Shown here in pieces: positions 34,629-48,011 of a stretch of 64,000 bases of DNA; within the stretch, counting starts at the first letter, position 1, and every line of letters begins with the position of its first letter. The stretch covers positions 149,270 to 213,269 of the forward strand of contig JAIXMF010000023.1 in NCBI GenBank assembly GCA_025201365.1, written 5' to 3'. The DNA is from Syncephalis plumigaleata. Taxonomy: Eukaryota > Zoopagomycota > Zoopagomycetes > Zoopagales > Piptocephalidaceae. The notes below the pieces were generated by a model. That model was given only the letters and a program-made list of their open reading frames with translations, had not been told where the DNA came from and did not search any database. The translations under genes were made by a program, and so were the position numbers.

Positions 34629-36668
34629 TGTTGATTAGAATTCTAAACCAGTTACGCTACAAGATTTCCAAAGAAAATGCTTCTTGAAGAGGGTGGCATC
34701 GTTGATGAAGAGAAGGAAATGACCGGCACATTAACTCATGCTCAGGAACACAAATGTTAAAGGATGAACTAAAGGTAAGGGATTGTTTATAAAATAGTAG
34801 ACTAGTCATGTTACTCACTCTATTAAATAGTCTGCAGTTAAACAAGCATTCGGTGATGATGATGATGATGATGACAATGATGACGAGGAATTATTTACGC
34901 AGCGTAATGCAAATAATGACGGTGAAGTTAATTATAAATCATTCCTATTAGAAGCTATTAAGGTATTGTTATTACAATAGTAATAATAGTAATAGTAATA
35001 GTAATAACAATGTCTATTAGAGTGGAGATAGTAACAAGCATACTGATAAGCTAATGAATTCCCTAAATACTGATGGCAACAATAATAATGAGGATGCATT
35101 TCTACTAAAGTAAGAAGATGAGCTGATGATGTTATCATGTAATACTAATGCTGTATTGTTTGTATTAGCTACGTGCTTAATCGTGGATGGCTTGATGGAA
35201 ATGTGGGAAAGCAAGTCGAACCCATTGTTGATGATGTTGACTTGGTGGAGGATGAGCAAGCTGTAGAGGCAGCTGATCATTTTGAAAGCGAGTACAATTT
35301 CCGATTTGAAGAAGAGTAGGTTATTTGCTAGTTAGTCATGATAGTTGCACTGATTAATCATGTATAACAGAGGAAGCACGCAGCTAGTACATCATTCGCG
35401 TAATGTCGAGGATACACTACGTCGTAAAGATAATACACGTAAATTGGAGCGTGAACGACGCAAGGAAAGAAAGGAAGAGGAGAAGCTAAAGAAGATGGAA
35501 GAGTTGAAACGACTCAAGAATCTAAAGAAGATGGAGATCATGGATAAACTACGAAAGATTCAAGAGATCACAGGCAATACTAGTAAGTGGACAATGTATG
35601 CATATAGCATGGTCATTGTAACTGAATTGATTATGTATTATGAAGATGTCGGTGTAGATGACATTAATCTGGAGGAGGACTTTAATCCTGATAGTTATGA
35701 TGCTACTATGGGTCATCTATTTGATAACACTTACTATGAAGAGGTAAATATAGCTACTATTAGTATTAGTATACAAGCTAACTATTCTATGACATAGTCT
35801 GATAAACGAAAGCCAGTATTCGAGGATGATATTGATATTAGCGATATTATTGGCAATGAAGCAGATAATGCTGATGAGGATGGTGGTGACAAAAAGAAAG
35901 ACAAGAAAAAGAAAAAGAAGAAGAAGAAGAAGAAGGGCGGTGAAGGAGATGAAGACGGTGATAATGTTGACTCGAGTGCATTAGACTATGAGATTCATAT
36001 GGATGCAGACTACTTACCGGATGGTGAGAAGTTTACACAATCAGGTGAGTTTACCTTGTTAATACAAGAAGATAAAGTAATTTGGAACATGGCTAATTGA
36101 TTAATTGATTACATAGAAGAAGCAGTGAATAATGAGAAGACAAGTAAAAAACGCAAGAAACTAGACGACTACTTGGATGAATATTACAAATTAGACTATG
36201 AGGATATCGTAAGTTGATAGAATGATAGAACGATAGAATGATAGAATAGGAATGTGATGGATTATACAGTACTCATACTTGTTGTATAGGTGGCAGGTAT
36301 TCCTACTCGTTTCAAATATAGACAGGTTAAGCCATCTACCTATGGACTTTCCCCGGTGGATATACTATTAGCGGATGATACCGATCTTAATGCTCACGTA
36401 TCCGTTAAGAAACTAGCCCCGTAAGCGATTTGTATTGTTATTACTACTAGTATTGTTTACTAACATATTCTACTAGATATCGAGCACCGGAAGTGCAGCA
36501 AAAAGATGAAAGAAAGTATTCAAAGAAGAAACGAGTACAGGAATTCCGTAAGAAACTCGAGCAACAACTTAAGCAGCAAGAGAAGGAGAACGTAAAATCA
36601 ATCGTGACAAGGATTCCGTTGACGAGGAACGAAAGCGAAAGAAGCGAAAGAAGAGTAAACAACATTAG
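33986..36668 (+). CDS. KRI1: ribosome biogenesis protein Kri1
   Basis: Kri1 works with Krr1 in 40S assembly in the nucleolus. Start MSSSDEETFNIRVNETYAKK followed by YGDIEGIDDEKLSRMAERA. Family blocks: SKPVTLQDFQRK, SYVLNRGWLDGNV, DHFESEYNFRFEEE, RKDNTRKLERERRKERKEEE, EDFNPDSYDATMGHLFD and IPTRFKYRQVKPSTYGLSPV. Around 35900 is a Lys-rich run, and elsewhere acidic runs, both typical. Roughly ten introns. Frame slips near 34280 and 36590 fit single lost bases; the repaired C-terminus is basic and ends KSKQH before TAG at 36666. It overlaps no other gene. Confidence 0.9.
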
Positions 36669-36973
36669 ACACAGAAATGCATCATGTTTTAATAAATTAC
36701 TAAATGTGCACAATAGACACGCGCTATTCTATAACAAATGTAGCAAATGTAACATTTGAGGCTATACAACTATAATGATGGTACTACACGTTGTATGACA
36801 TCCATTTCGATCTAAATTACCATGTGTGAACATGATCTTATTGAGCGATGCTATTCAATTAATTGGGGAAGGATAAACAGCGCTGAATAGTTTTGTCTAT
36901 CTGCTTTTATTTGTTTTTCTTCTTTTTCATTCATATCATATACGATATCCATCATTTAGCTAGTTAGTTAATA
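36669..36973. other. intergenic
   Basis: 3' flank of KRI1 and promoter of the secreted kinase-like gene, with a pyrimidine-rich stretch at about 36895-36935. Nothing else seen. Confidence 0.5.
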
Positions 36974-38377
36974 ATGACGATTAAACGCAATATACTTTTA
37001 GTTGCTGCACTATTTATTATCTCCATAGTCTATGGCGTTACTGGTGATGATAATAATGGTGCTGATACGATTGATGGGGATTATATAGGTGAGCAGTTTA
37101 TTATCAATGTAGAGAATAAACTAGATTGTATTGACATTGATATTGGTAATAGGGGAATTAGAAGAGATGGTGTTGGCTATGCACCAACCGGTGAATTAGG
37201 CGTACCATCTCAACCGATGCTAAACATTAAGGCATGGATGAAAGCAACACCGGCAGTGAGCTTTGCCTTGGCCACATGGTCTAAAAAGAAGGCATTACTA
37301 AAGTGCAAGTCTAATCGAATCAGTTAAGCGCGGAATTAGAAGCACTCACGGTAAGCATCAATTGTACACTTGATGATTCTATGAATTGTTACTCATTGTG
37401 CAAAAAACACACACTCTCATTTAGCGACTACATAATGATGCTAGAATGCACAAATGGATCAAGCGAGCGGGTGAACAAAGTGTTCTTAAGAAGTTGCATA
37501 CCTATGAAGTAGAGAATGGTGTGTGTATCGTGTATCCATTCATTACTGGTAAATCCATACTGGATCACTTTGATGGTAAATCGTGGGATGCTAAAGCAAA
37601 GGAACTACCATTCATTCACACAAGGATTAAAAGGTAACATGATCGTTGTGTTACATTTTCGTACATACTAACTATTATTGTTAAAGCTCTTCAGTATCTA
37701 CATGAGCTAGGTATTATACATAGAGATATATGGCATAAGAGTAAGTAGATATATATATATATATATAAATATACATAGGCACTAATCATTTATCATGATC
37801 ATTGGTAAAGATATCATGATTACACCAGCAACGAAGGGCAATCCAGTCAAACTTACGATAATCGACTATGACAGAAGTGAATTCCTTGATACAAATGCAT
37901 TTCTACCGCTGGATACTTGGCGAAGGCTACTCAACAACAGAAGAAGATGTCAGTCAGCTATTGTAACAATATTCACTACCATGCTACGTGTGCAATTCGA
38001 TGACAATAGCGTTGCCGCTATAAAGGATTACGTTAACAAAGCGGGCCATCGTCTTCAACAGATGAAGATACACGGCTACGAGAATTGGAGATCTCCATTC
38101 AATTCGCCAATCACCAATGGTGATAATTATAACCATTATCCGAGTATCTTCCTGATTCCACTAATTTGGATATTGCTCGATCACTCGTGCCCTTCTTCAC
38201 AGTGCTGCTTCCATGCATAATACGAATGTTAGTGAACAAAGGCCAATTAGCGCGTATTTGAGATACTTCAAGTCATACTATAAAGAGAACTGGCTTCAAC
38301 GGGTTGCTAAAAAGTTGAAACCACAATGCACAACAGGTATATGTGACAATCATAGAGGCACATTTAACAATGAATAA
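36974..38377 (+). CDS. secreted or luminal protein-kinase-like protein
   Basis: Starts with a signal peptide (MTIKRNILLVAALFIISIVYGVTG). The N-lobe may include the strand ATWSKKKALLKC with a candidate ATP-binding Lys. A second block (37446-37634) has the hinge-like VCIVYPFITGKSILDHF. The catalytic part is spliced: ALQYLHELGIIHRDIWHKN joins NIMITPATKGNPVKLTIIDY across a 37741-37812 intron, giving HRDxxxxN and DYD in place of DFG. Catalytic Asp, Asn and metal-binding Asp are therefore present. The C-terminal part to TAA at 38375 has two or three frame slips and ends QCTTGICDNHRGTFNNE. Domain relatives are not identified; it may be a secretory-pathway or exported kinase. Confidence 0.6.
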
Positions 38378-39671
38378 ACTCTAATATATACATTTCAGTT
38401 TGATGCTATTTGACTGGTTACTTGTAGATTGTTGTACAATTATTTAGTAGAATGATTGATTACTACATATATTCTTAGTATTGTTGTTGCTGTTGGCATT
38501 CTAGTAAATTCAAATGCAATAGACAATTACTATTATTATTATTACTTTCACGGTGAAAGTGTAATAGAATAACTAGACTGTATTTCAAGTTAGCATAGAT
38601 TTCCTAAGAAGAAACACAATATAAATAATAGTACTTTGGGATAATAATGGAGACCACAAAACTCAATGTTGTTGTTATCATTCTTATCTTTGTTACTGGT
38701 ATAGAAATAAGCATAAAAGGTGCAAAATCAATGATAGTAATAAGTAGTAGTGATGATGACGTAATAAATGATAGAAGGATATAGGCGTGTTCATCAAAAA
38801 AAAGTGAGAGAGAGAATAACATAATGTCATAATAATGAATCGTTTCGTCTGTAGTAAGAGGCAAAAGGAAAGAGTTAAAATATACAGACAAGAAACAGTG
38901 ATAAACATCGATTTCGCGCATCTTTCTTCTTTTCCACTTGCTTGATCCTTATACATCATGTCATGTCATGTCATGTCATTACGTATACTTGTTGACATTT
39001 ATGATCCAATGATAGCAGTATTGGTATTAGACAACTCGTATCGAGTTACTATTCCATCATGCTCATGCCTACAAGAGATACATAGACTAACGCGTACAAG
39101 CTAGATGTGGATAGAGATAGAGAAATCCACTGTAGAGTACGCGAATCAATGAGACGATTAGCAATAAGGTAGAAAAGAGCTGTAAAAAAGAGGGAAATCA
39201 AATGAATAAGATAATAATAAAGGTAATGAATGTGGTTGTGAGATAATACTAAATACTAAATAGTAATAAAACAATAGGAACGCAGTAATAATATAAGATC
39301 ATAAAATAGTTGCGCACCGATTGAAACAACCATAACCACCATAGAAAAAAAAGAGTGCGTGTGTAAGAGAAAAGAAAGAGATGATATATGACTATAAGCA
39401 TGGACTATGTTGCCTATTATCGTATAGAAACCAAAAAAATAATAACGAAGAAAATACGAATGGTAAACCTAATAACACGTCCATCATAACAACAAATAAA
39501 CTTGGACTAATTGACAAAATGGAGTAGAAAAGTTAAATCACCATCATCACCGTGTAATCAAGTGTTTGCGAGCAAGAATAAAAAGGTCACAATTGATCTA
39601 CCATCATAGATAATATATATATATATTACTATGCTTGACATTGAAGATGAACAATTATCCAGCAATGGCAA
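38378..39671. other. 1.3-kb AT-rich intergenic region
   Basis: Lies between convergent genes. Contains a (CATGT)n run at about 38957-38980. Overlapping minus-strand frames of 88-105 codons near 38600-38960 are Ser/Leu/Ile-rich by composition and are not called. Confidence 0.5.
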
Positions 39672-41888
39672 TCATGCCAGAACTAGCAGTGGTATGCGTG
39701 CTTGAACTGGATGTAGTCGTTGCAGATGTTGCAGTAGCTGTTGCTGTGTTATGTCATTGTCTTCAATATGTTTCACGGTTACCGATGATGCATCTACAAG
39801 GTCAAGTTCCATCGGCGATACAAATTGTTCCATCTCGGCAAACACCGCATCCACATCGAGAATATCTGTGGTAGCAGTGCTAGTGGCAGTTGCAGCAATT
39901 ACCGCCAAGTTTGCTTCCATGACTGATGTTGCAGCGGCTATATTGAGCAGGTAAGCCTCGCAATAATCAATATCCTCTTCAATCTCGTCGTCAATGGTGG
40001 ATGCTGAACAAGATGAATAGGTGGAGGGATTCAATGCGATATCCGTGTAATCACTGTGATCAAACATTGCATCGCTTGCACTTGATGCTAACTCATCTAG
40101 TGACCAGCTTTGATGTAGTGGCGAGGTAGTCAATGAACCGGAACATACGTCAGCGCGTGGTTGAGCATAAGCACGCGGGCGTAATGGACCAGTGATCTTG
40201 CCTATACGTGTCATGTACGTTTCGACCGCGGTGACAAGCCAACGATTGGAGGATTCACGGTTGCGACGTGTTCTACGTGCGGGCGTATCCATGCATGGTA
40301 CGTAAGCGCGTTGTTGGGCTATTTTACGAAGACGTGTTGCATCATCGCATGGAGGACAGTAGCCGAATGGATCTCGTGGTGGTACACCAGCTGATTCCGG
40401 TTGTTCCATCAGAGTGGCATTATAACGAGCGCGCGTTGTCAGAATGGAATAGGCTTGTCGTGCCTGCCATGTACGAGTGGCACCGCATGTCATTGCCATA
40501 TCACGTCGAGCATCAGCCAAGTAGAGTGCCGCACTACGTGAACGTAGTAGTAGTTGTTGGTGATTATCAATAGTATTAGCACTATTGTTGCTGTTGTTGT
40601 TGCTCGGTTGACCTAATGGCTGACAGGATGATGTCCAAGATGGTCCTGTACTGATGGGGGAGCAGGTGGATGATGCAACACCCATCGATGGTGATAATGT
40701 GGGCGATGATCGTGGTGTCTGACGAGCTAGACAGTAATCCTCTTCGTCGTCATCTTCGTCGTCATCGTCATCGAAATAGTCGTCTTCATCGTCGAGATCG
40801 GCCAGCGAGATAGACTGAGGACTAGGTAAATGACGAGATTGACGCTGATAGTGATATTGATAGTCATTATCTGACGTATCTTCCATAATATCAATGTCTT
40901 CATCATCATCATCTTCAACAACAATATCTTCACCATCATACTCATACTCATCATACTCATCATCATCATCATAAGATGTGGTTGTCGTGCTATAAGGATC
41001 ATGAGACATTGGCGTGTATTCCATGGAGGTGGACATGTTCGAGGTTGCTGCGGTGGTGGTCGTCGTTGTATCTAATTGGAAGCATGATGCCTCTGAAGTC
41101 AACTTGTCTCCAATCAATTTGGGTGGACCTCGTACAAGTAGGAATGTATCCAGTGCCAACAACTCATCATTAGTCGTAGATGATTTGGTATTATTAGTAG
41201 ATTAGATGTAGATGTAGTAGATGTTGCAGTTGTAGTTGTAGTTGTATCTAAACGTTCGTTATTATTCTATTGGAACGAGATGTAATTAAAGCGGATGCAG
41301 CCGTAACTGCCATCGAGTTATCGCTATCAACATTGTCGACATTTGCTTGACCCATAACTCGAGCGCAACATGCGTGCATTGCTTGTAATATCAAACGACG
41401 CTTACGTCCACCGTCTGGCAGTGGCATAAAGGTGCGCCATGTGTTGGTTGAACCAATAGTCTCGTATTATTTTCTTTGTCTTCTCTCGCACAAGTGGCTA
41501 GTAGTGTTTGTGCTTCGCGACGAAGTGCCTGAGCGGCAGCTGCCGTGGCAATCGTCTCAAAGTTGATCGGTGAGCCATTGGCGTTAGTAAGAGAAATGGT
41601 GGCGTGTCGCTTGCCTTTACGTGTGCGGGTAGTTTGACGAGCTGACAGTCCAGTGGCGGCCTCCATTCGACGGGATCGTGTCGTGCCACGTTGCGACAAC
41701 GAGTAAGGTTGATGTTGTTCGCGTGGCGACGTTGGAGATGTAGCCATAGCATTATTGCTATTAATTGGGACTGCCGTGGCTGCCATAACAATGGCCGCAC
41801 CTTCAATACGGCATCGACGCTGTAGTGCAGTCACCATGATGTAACACGGGCCAAAGAGGAACGCGTTGGCAAAAGTGCGTATGTGCAC
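39672..41888 (-). CDS. unknown protein C1, paralogue of the 45720 gene
   Basis: Frames 41888-41391 and 41162-39672 belong together: the bridge (RRLILQAMHACCARVMG...) is open in another frame, and two lost bases restore it. The probable start is MVTALQRRCRIEGAAIVMAA at 41837. The product is ~700 residues, Ser/Thr-rich, with acidic runs (DDDDEYDEYEYDGED). Two blocks are shared with the gene at 45720: SAALYLADARRDMAMTC (relative: RLEAARLDMANTC) and NRWLVTAVETYMTRIGKITG with PLRPRAYAQPRAD (relative: SQQWLMQALETSM, CPLKPRTVLSPRTD). No known domain is recognised. Nuclear or scaffold roles are conceivable but unsupported. Confidence 0.55.
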
Positions 41889-44800
41889 GTGTGTACACTT
41901 GGGACTTGATAATGATGATTATTAGTTGACTATATATATATATATATATATATAAACAGTTAGTATTTATTGATTCTTTGATCGACTAGTTTGCTTGTTT
42001 GCTTGTTTGTTTGTTATTCCCACTTGTAACAAAGTAAATGGATAGCACACGTTTCAGAGTAATAATAGAATCAAAGTGTATAACCAACAATGAGGCCAAC
42101 AATCATAGGAGTAAGCAAGTGTAACATGATCACAAGTATCCAAATAAACCATAATATCTACAATGCCTTGATGCTAGAACAATCGAAATAGAAGATATGG
42201 CAACAATGCCTATATGCCTATCCTCGTTATGCATCGATCGTGTAGTATAGCATGCCTTAACTCGCCTATGCTTCCCATTGCCTATACTACGAACAACTAT
42301 GAGGCAAGAGAGGCATTTGCCACAAATAAACATCTATCATCTATTATCTCATCTCATCTCATGCATTATTTATAGGTGCACATGCACGCATACACACACA
42401 CACACCTATTCACTAATGTGTATACCATGAAAAAAACGCAGTCGAGAAAAGGGGATAAATGAGTGGCAGGTCCATGTATGCTCACTCTCACTCTCACCCA
42501 CATACACAATAAAAGATGCTTACCAATAGATCCACGTATCTGCATACGTAAACACAATTGTAGTATATATATATAACGTGAAAGTGGATAGCGGTTAAAT
42601 CCTAATTCGGATTGCCGTAACTGTAGCAATTGACCAAGGATATAAAACAGAAAGGTGTTGACGCCTGGTTATGGTCAATTAGCGACAGCTTATGATAGAA
42701 AGTGAGGCGAGCGGTAGTGGTAATGGAGAGGAGGGTCAAGGTTGAGGGATGTGAAGCGTTGCAAAGGAAAGAAAGAAAGAAAGGAATATGCTAGAGTACG
42801 AGGAGAGTAAGGAGGGAGATAGAGAGAGAACAACAAGTGCAATATGATATGAAGCGATAACGAGTACGTCGACGACGACGACACGAGGACGAGGACGAGG
42901 ACAATGATGAGAATAAGGAATTTTGGTAGAAAGGGCTGTGTAGTGGTAGGATGAGTGAGTGAGTATGTAGGTAAAGAGGGAAAGGAAAGGCGTAAGGAAA
43001 AGAGAAAAGGAAATGTGCGAAACACAAGCACGAACCAAAAAGTCAATGGGGAACATGTGCAGAAAGGCGACATATATAGTAGTGATAATGCAATGAATGA
43101 GCACTGTAGTGATTGGGTGTTAGCATGCGTTCTCCTTCTATGTGTGTATATGTTGTTGTTGCTGCTGCTGTATGCATTCCACTTTAATACGGGGCTAACC
43201 TATTTATTTATTTATCTACAGACATGCATTAATGGAAGAGTATTCCTAATATAATGTCACTTAGTACCATTTGTATACTTTAAACAAATAACTATTCATA
43301 CTACTATTATCATGGTTTTAGTAATGAATAATGTGTAAATCATCTTATCTAGTTAGAATGCAGGCAAAAATCATTACATAACAATATTCGATACTAATGC
43401 AATGATCTGCTCTATATACAAGCATCGTATACATTTCTTTATTGAGAAATACTCTATCGAACGAGTGAGAGAAAGAGACATGATGTTTGTTTATTTCAAA
43501 CGAAGATGAGCAGATGATATCAACAATAAGGGAGGTGGCAATGTTTCATCAATGTAACAACACGATGAATGAACCTGTCTATAAATTACAAGTATTTGTT
43601 TTGTATTTACTAGTTGAAGCAGGAGATCGACGTATAGTAATGGAATAAACATGTTGACAATCCTAAATATTGCTAGCATGATTGTATATAAAGATCAACT
43701 TATTGCAATGTCCATTATGTGATACTGCATTGTTATAATACAAAAAGCAAACTATTATTCATTTGTTAGCAATATTTCATTAGACTATATACACAGATAA
43801 ACTATCAGTACATACAGATCTATACCATTTTTACTAGCATTGCAGGTGGCTTGATTGGATAAACGTAAGTTACATCCGATCATCAGGTGATAATCTAGTC
43901 ATCGAAGATATAAACCTTATTTTATCTTACATCTCGTGACTCTCTCTCTATATATGTATATACACTCGTAGCACTATGCTTCAATGGCACAGCTGATCAT
44001 CATCTTGACATTAGACAAGTATGAAGGAAAAGAAAACCCTGATGCAGACTTTGCACATTCACTTCATTTGTCACTGTTATGACAGTTGGTCAGTTGGTCA
44101 GTCACCATCTACATTGTTGTCACATGATCAACCTGGATACTCACGTGAATCGTTTTCTAGTCATTTTTACTGAATGATTGACCGAATCCGGAACACTTGA
44201 ATTTCTATCATTGTTCACCTTCCGGTATCATTCGGACATTCAATTGATTGAAGCACTCAGTTGTGATAGAAAATACGAGTAGCATAAAAAGAAAGAATTG
44301 GTTCTCTATCATCATCATCATCACCATCGTTCACTTGCTCGCACCTATCATTGATCAGTTTCATTCTCTTTCTCTTCTTTCTCTTCTTTCTATTCTTTCT
44401 CTTACTCATTCTCATTCTACACTTTTATCTCTTTCTCCATACAGCATTCTGTTGTTCCACTATCATTCTTATACTGTTTACCTATTTCTACTATTCTAGT
44501 CTACTGCTATTATTGTAGAGATTCCATCAATATACACTACAGTGACAATCGCGACATTCACTCAACTCTACAGGTGAGTTCTCCTTTGCCGCTCCCTTTC
44601 TGGAAAGAGCTACTCGCTGGTTGGTGTTGTCATATGCAGTGGATACACTCCACGATGTAGTCGGGCATATGCCGCCATCAATGTATGCACTATTGGCGAG
44701 TCCTCTGTCGGTCTCTGTCTCTTTCATATGCATGTACACGTTGTTGGGGCAAAATCCGCCCCTTCCCTTCTTTTTCTTTTCACACTGTCAAACAGTCGTG

Positions 44801-45719
44801 ACTGTTCCATACAAGTGTCGCCTCTTTTCTTCTTCAACTTGTAGACCAACTGTGTTTGTGTAAACTTGACTAGCTTTCGCCTACTTTTCTTACCAGTGTG
44901 TGTTTGTGCCAGTACTAACCATTATACTATAAATACTTGCCTAGATTGTCAGGATAGCCGCAGTTATTGCAGTCATCCTTTTTTTCCTTTCCAATCATTT
45001 CAATCAAATACTTTGCCACATTACTCATTTGAATCATCTCTCTCTCTCTCTTTCCTATCTCTTGGAAAAAACACGCCCCTTTCCGTGATTTTACGCTACG
45101 CTTTTTCTTACGCTTTTCTCTTGCTTGTTGTTGTCAAGGTGACATTTGAGGTATCTTTCTTGGCATATATATATATATATATTAAATGCGCTTGATCTAT
45201 TAGCGTGTTACTCATTTATTTGCTACAGTTAGTTGGTTATACATTGATTGCTATCAACGACGTTGATTGCTATATATATATATATTATTATTACTATTAC
45301 TACTATATCGACTAAGTTTATTTCTTGGCTTATTGGTTTGTAACAAATCAATACAATCCTATACGTTATCTCATTATTACTATTACTACTACTATCACTC
45401 GATTCGAACCGCGTTTTTTCCTTTTCTATCTCTGAATCGTTACATTTATATTTCTTGTTTATCGCCATCATCATCCTCATCATCATCAATTCACTCTATA
45501 GTGAGTAATTGATTTGTTGCACAAGTGTCCTCGTTATCGTATTCTTTCTCTTTCTCTTTTTCTCTCTCTCTGGTATTTTTACGATATAGTTTGTGTGTGT
45601 GCGTGTTTTTACGCCTCATAGTCAGCTGTCATAAAGAAGTGTTACGTATTAATTTCTATTATATTTCGATTGAGAGAAGTTTAACGGTTCAGGCTTGTTT
45701 GCGCCGATACAATATCGTA
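41889..45719. other. 3.8-kb bidirectional intergenic region with long pyrimidine-rich leaders
   Basis: Separates the head-to-head paralogues. The mRNA-sense strand of each is pyrimidine-rich: the minus strand at about 42690-43060 and the plus strand at about 44330-45640. Overlapping low-complexity frames (Leu/Ser/Phe-rich) in both tracts follow from composition and are not called. A (TA)n run sits at about 41931-41953 and another at 45163-45182. No RNA gene recognised. Confidence 0.5.
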
Positions 45720-46630
45720 ATGTCACTATCAGTTCCTGCATGTCGTTTACAAATGAAAAATGGATTAGTAGATGTACGACCGTTAACAAGCCGCGATAGC
45801 AACTTGGTAACAATAAATCATCGTGCTGATATATCGTGTGGACATCCATCATCCCGAACGAAAAGTCCGCGACGTGTTATTACGCGAAAACTAAATGTAC
45901 CTTTACCTAGTCCATTTTACAAACGAGCATCATCTTCATCGTCCTCTTCATCGTCCTCTTCTTTATCTTCTTTGTCATCTCTGTCATCATCTTCATCAAA
46001 GATGTCGCCTTTAACTATCCCAACTGCATTGGCTACACGTGCCATATCGACGATTAGCGTGGTAGCCACCATGCATATGGATACTGCTAGCTCCACGTCA
46101 ATACATACCAAGCCGGTACAAGAACAGCACAGCTACCACTCGTGTACCACCACCGCTGCATCTGCGTCTCCTCGGTCGGCAAAGAGCATCAATCCAATTA
46201 ATAAAGAGAATACACCGGCCATCGAGGCATTGTCTGTTGCGAGTAACGGCATGAATTTGTCGATGAACAAACACGACACGTCCACATGTTTATTTGATAC
46301 ATCCGGTGATGATAATACCGATACATTATCCTTACCAATGCAGAAAAAACCACTATTCCTACATGGTTTATCGTTGTCGTCTGCCGCATCTTCTACGAGT
46401 GGAGAATCCCTCTACTCCCTTGATTCTAATGATAATGACCGTTCCCTATTTGATTTGACATTTATTTATTCATCATTGAACCTTGATCAGGTTAAATCGC
46501 ATCTAAGCTTACCCAAGTGGTGTCGTGCCATCCCGTACAGTCCTGTATCCGATTGTATTCATTCGCATCATCAATCGCAGCACTCATCATCTTCATCATC
46601 ATTGACAAGTCAACAAAGCCAGTCTACTGT

Positions 46631-46670
<40 letters not shown>

Positions 46671-47480
46671 CAACGACGATCACCATCACCATTAGTAACT
46701 ACTCGTCAGAATACTAGCAAAAGGATATCATTTAATCCACTATTGTCCGCTGCTCCACTTTCTTCTTGTACGACTGATAATGGTGGTAATAATGAACAAT
46801 CTGACTGGGCTGGTTCGGTCGAATCATTAGCGGGATTATCCTCGTCAGATATCCCGGAACAAGGTCCACCTGCTTATACGGCGAAACCTCCATCGCCTCC
46901 ACCGGCTTATACATCATCATCATCATCAGATGAGAAGATGACAAGTAGTAAGAATCCATTTATTCGAAATAAACTTACACCGGCTGCACGTTTGGAAGCG
47001 GCACGACTTGACATGGCCAACACTTGTAATCCCACTCTGGCCTGGCACGTCTACCGTTTGCATAAATTGGTGGCAGCACGAACACAAATATACCGACAAT
47101 TAACGAAGAAGCAGAATAGCGAGAAGAAGCATAGTAGTAATATGAATGGAATGGATAAGCAACAAGATCCAATATCATTTCCTTCTACTATGGCTCATTT
47201 GCCATTGGCATGGACTGCCTTACAATCGACGTCGTATAAGAAGAAGACAGTGCCCACAGAATCATTAGAGCAAAGTACCTCGCGTCAAATGCGCGTCAAC
47301 TCGCAACAATGGCTGATGCAAGCATTGGAGACGAGTATGATGCTCGAGCGTAAGATTATCTGTCCGCTTAAACCACGAACTGTACTATCACCACGCACCG
47401 ATCAGAGGACACCTCTGACATGTACTATGCATAAACCATCGTCATTAAGAGAAATGACGTCTTTTAATAACAATGAATAA
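45720..47480 (+). CDS. unknown protein C2, paralogue of the 39672 gene, with PPxY motifs
   Basis: The frame is open from 45525, but the likely start is MSLSVPACRLQMKNGLVDV at 45720; the upstream part is pyrimidine-tract translation. The product is ~586 residues, Ser/Thr-rich with a homothreonine run encoded by (ACT)n at 46630-46667. Two PPAY motifs (GPPAYTAK, PPPAYTSS) could bind WW domains of Rsp5/Nedd4-type ligases. The C-terminal third carries the two blocks shared with the divergent neighbour (AARLDMANTC and CPLKPRTVLSPRTD). The frame is intact. Function unknown. Confidence 0.7.
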
Positions 47481-48011
47481 TCTTTAGTATCCAATAAACC
47501 TTTTGTTTTCATATTTATTCATATTGATTATAACTAATGAGACTCCTATAATAATATTAAGATAATTAAATACAAAACATGTTTTGACTCGTTATTATGA
47601 AGCAATCCGAGTCCTTCTTGATTAAGCAAAACATCAAATCGCAAACAATTGGTCTCCAATGATCCAGAATGTTCTAGCAACTTTTTCTTAGAATCATTGA
47701 TGACGACACACGCACTCTAACACACACACACGCACACACACACAATTCAATTCATTTGCAAATTTTCGCTATTCATACGAGTTAACGTGTATGTCTCGAC
47801 CTATTCACTCTCTCTGTCTCTCTTTCCCTTTTTTTACTTCCTCTTTCTCTTTATCAGCCTTAACGGTTGCTTTGTTGTTACTGCTATCTCTTTATCGTGT
47901 CGTAATCTATTTGTTTACTTTTCCTTTATCACATTATACTTGTTTAAGTGTATATCGATAACGTCATTTGTCTAACTACTAAACTACGATTCGTTTTATT
48001 CGATTCTTGTT
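47481..48011. other. intergenic
   Basis: Promoter of the DnaJ gene. A CA-rich tract at 47720-47743 and a pyrimidine-rich stretch at 47805-47855. No gene supported. Confidence 0.5.

Noticed and set aside
42690-43104. Three overlapping minus-strand frames of 78-127 codons as secreted or membrane proteins
   Set aside because: All derive from one pyrimidine-rich tract read in three frames; hydrophobicity is compositional.
45525-45719. N-terminal 65 residues (MSSLSYSFSFSFSLSLVFLR) as a signal peptide of C2
   Set aside because: Sequence is CT-repeat translation in the leader; the paralogue C1 starts near the conserved ACRL/RRCR position.
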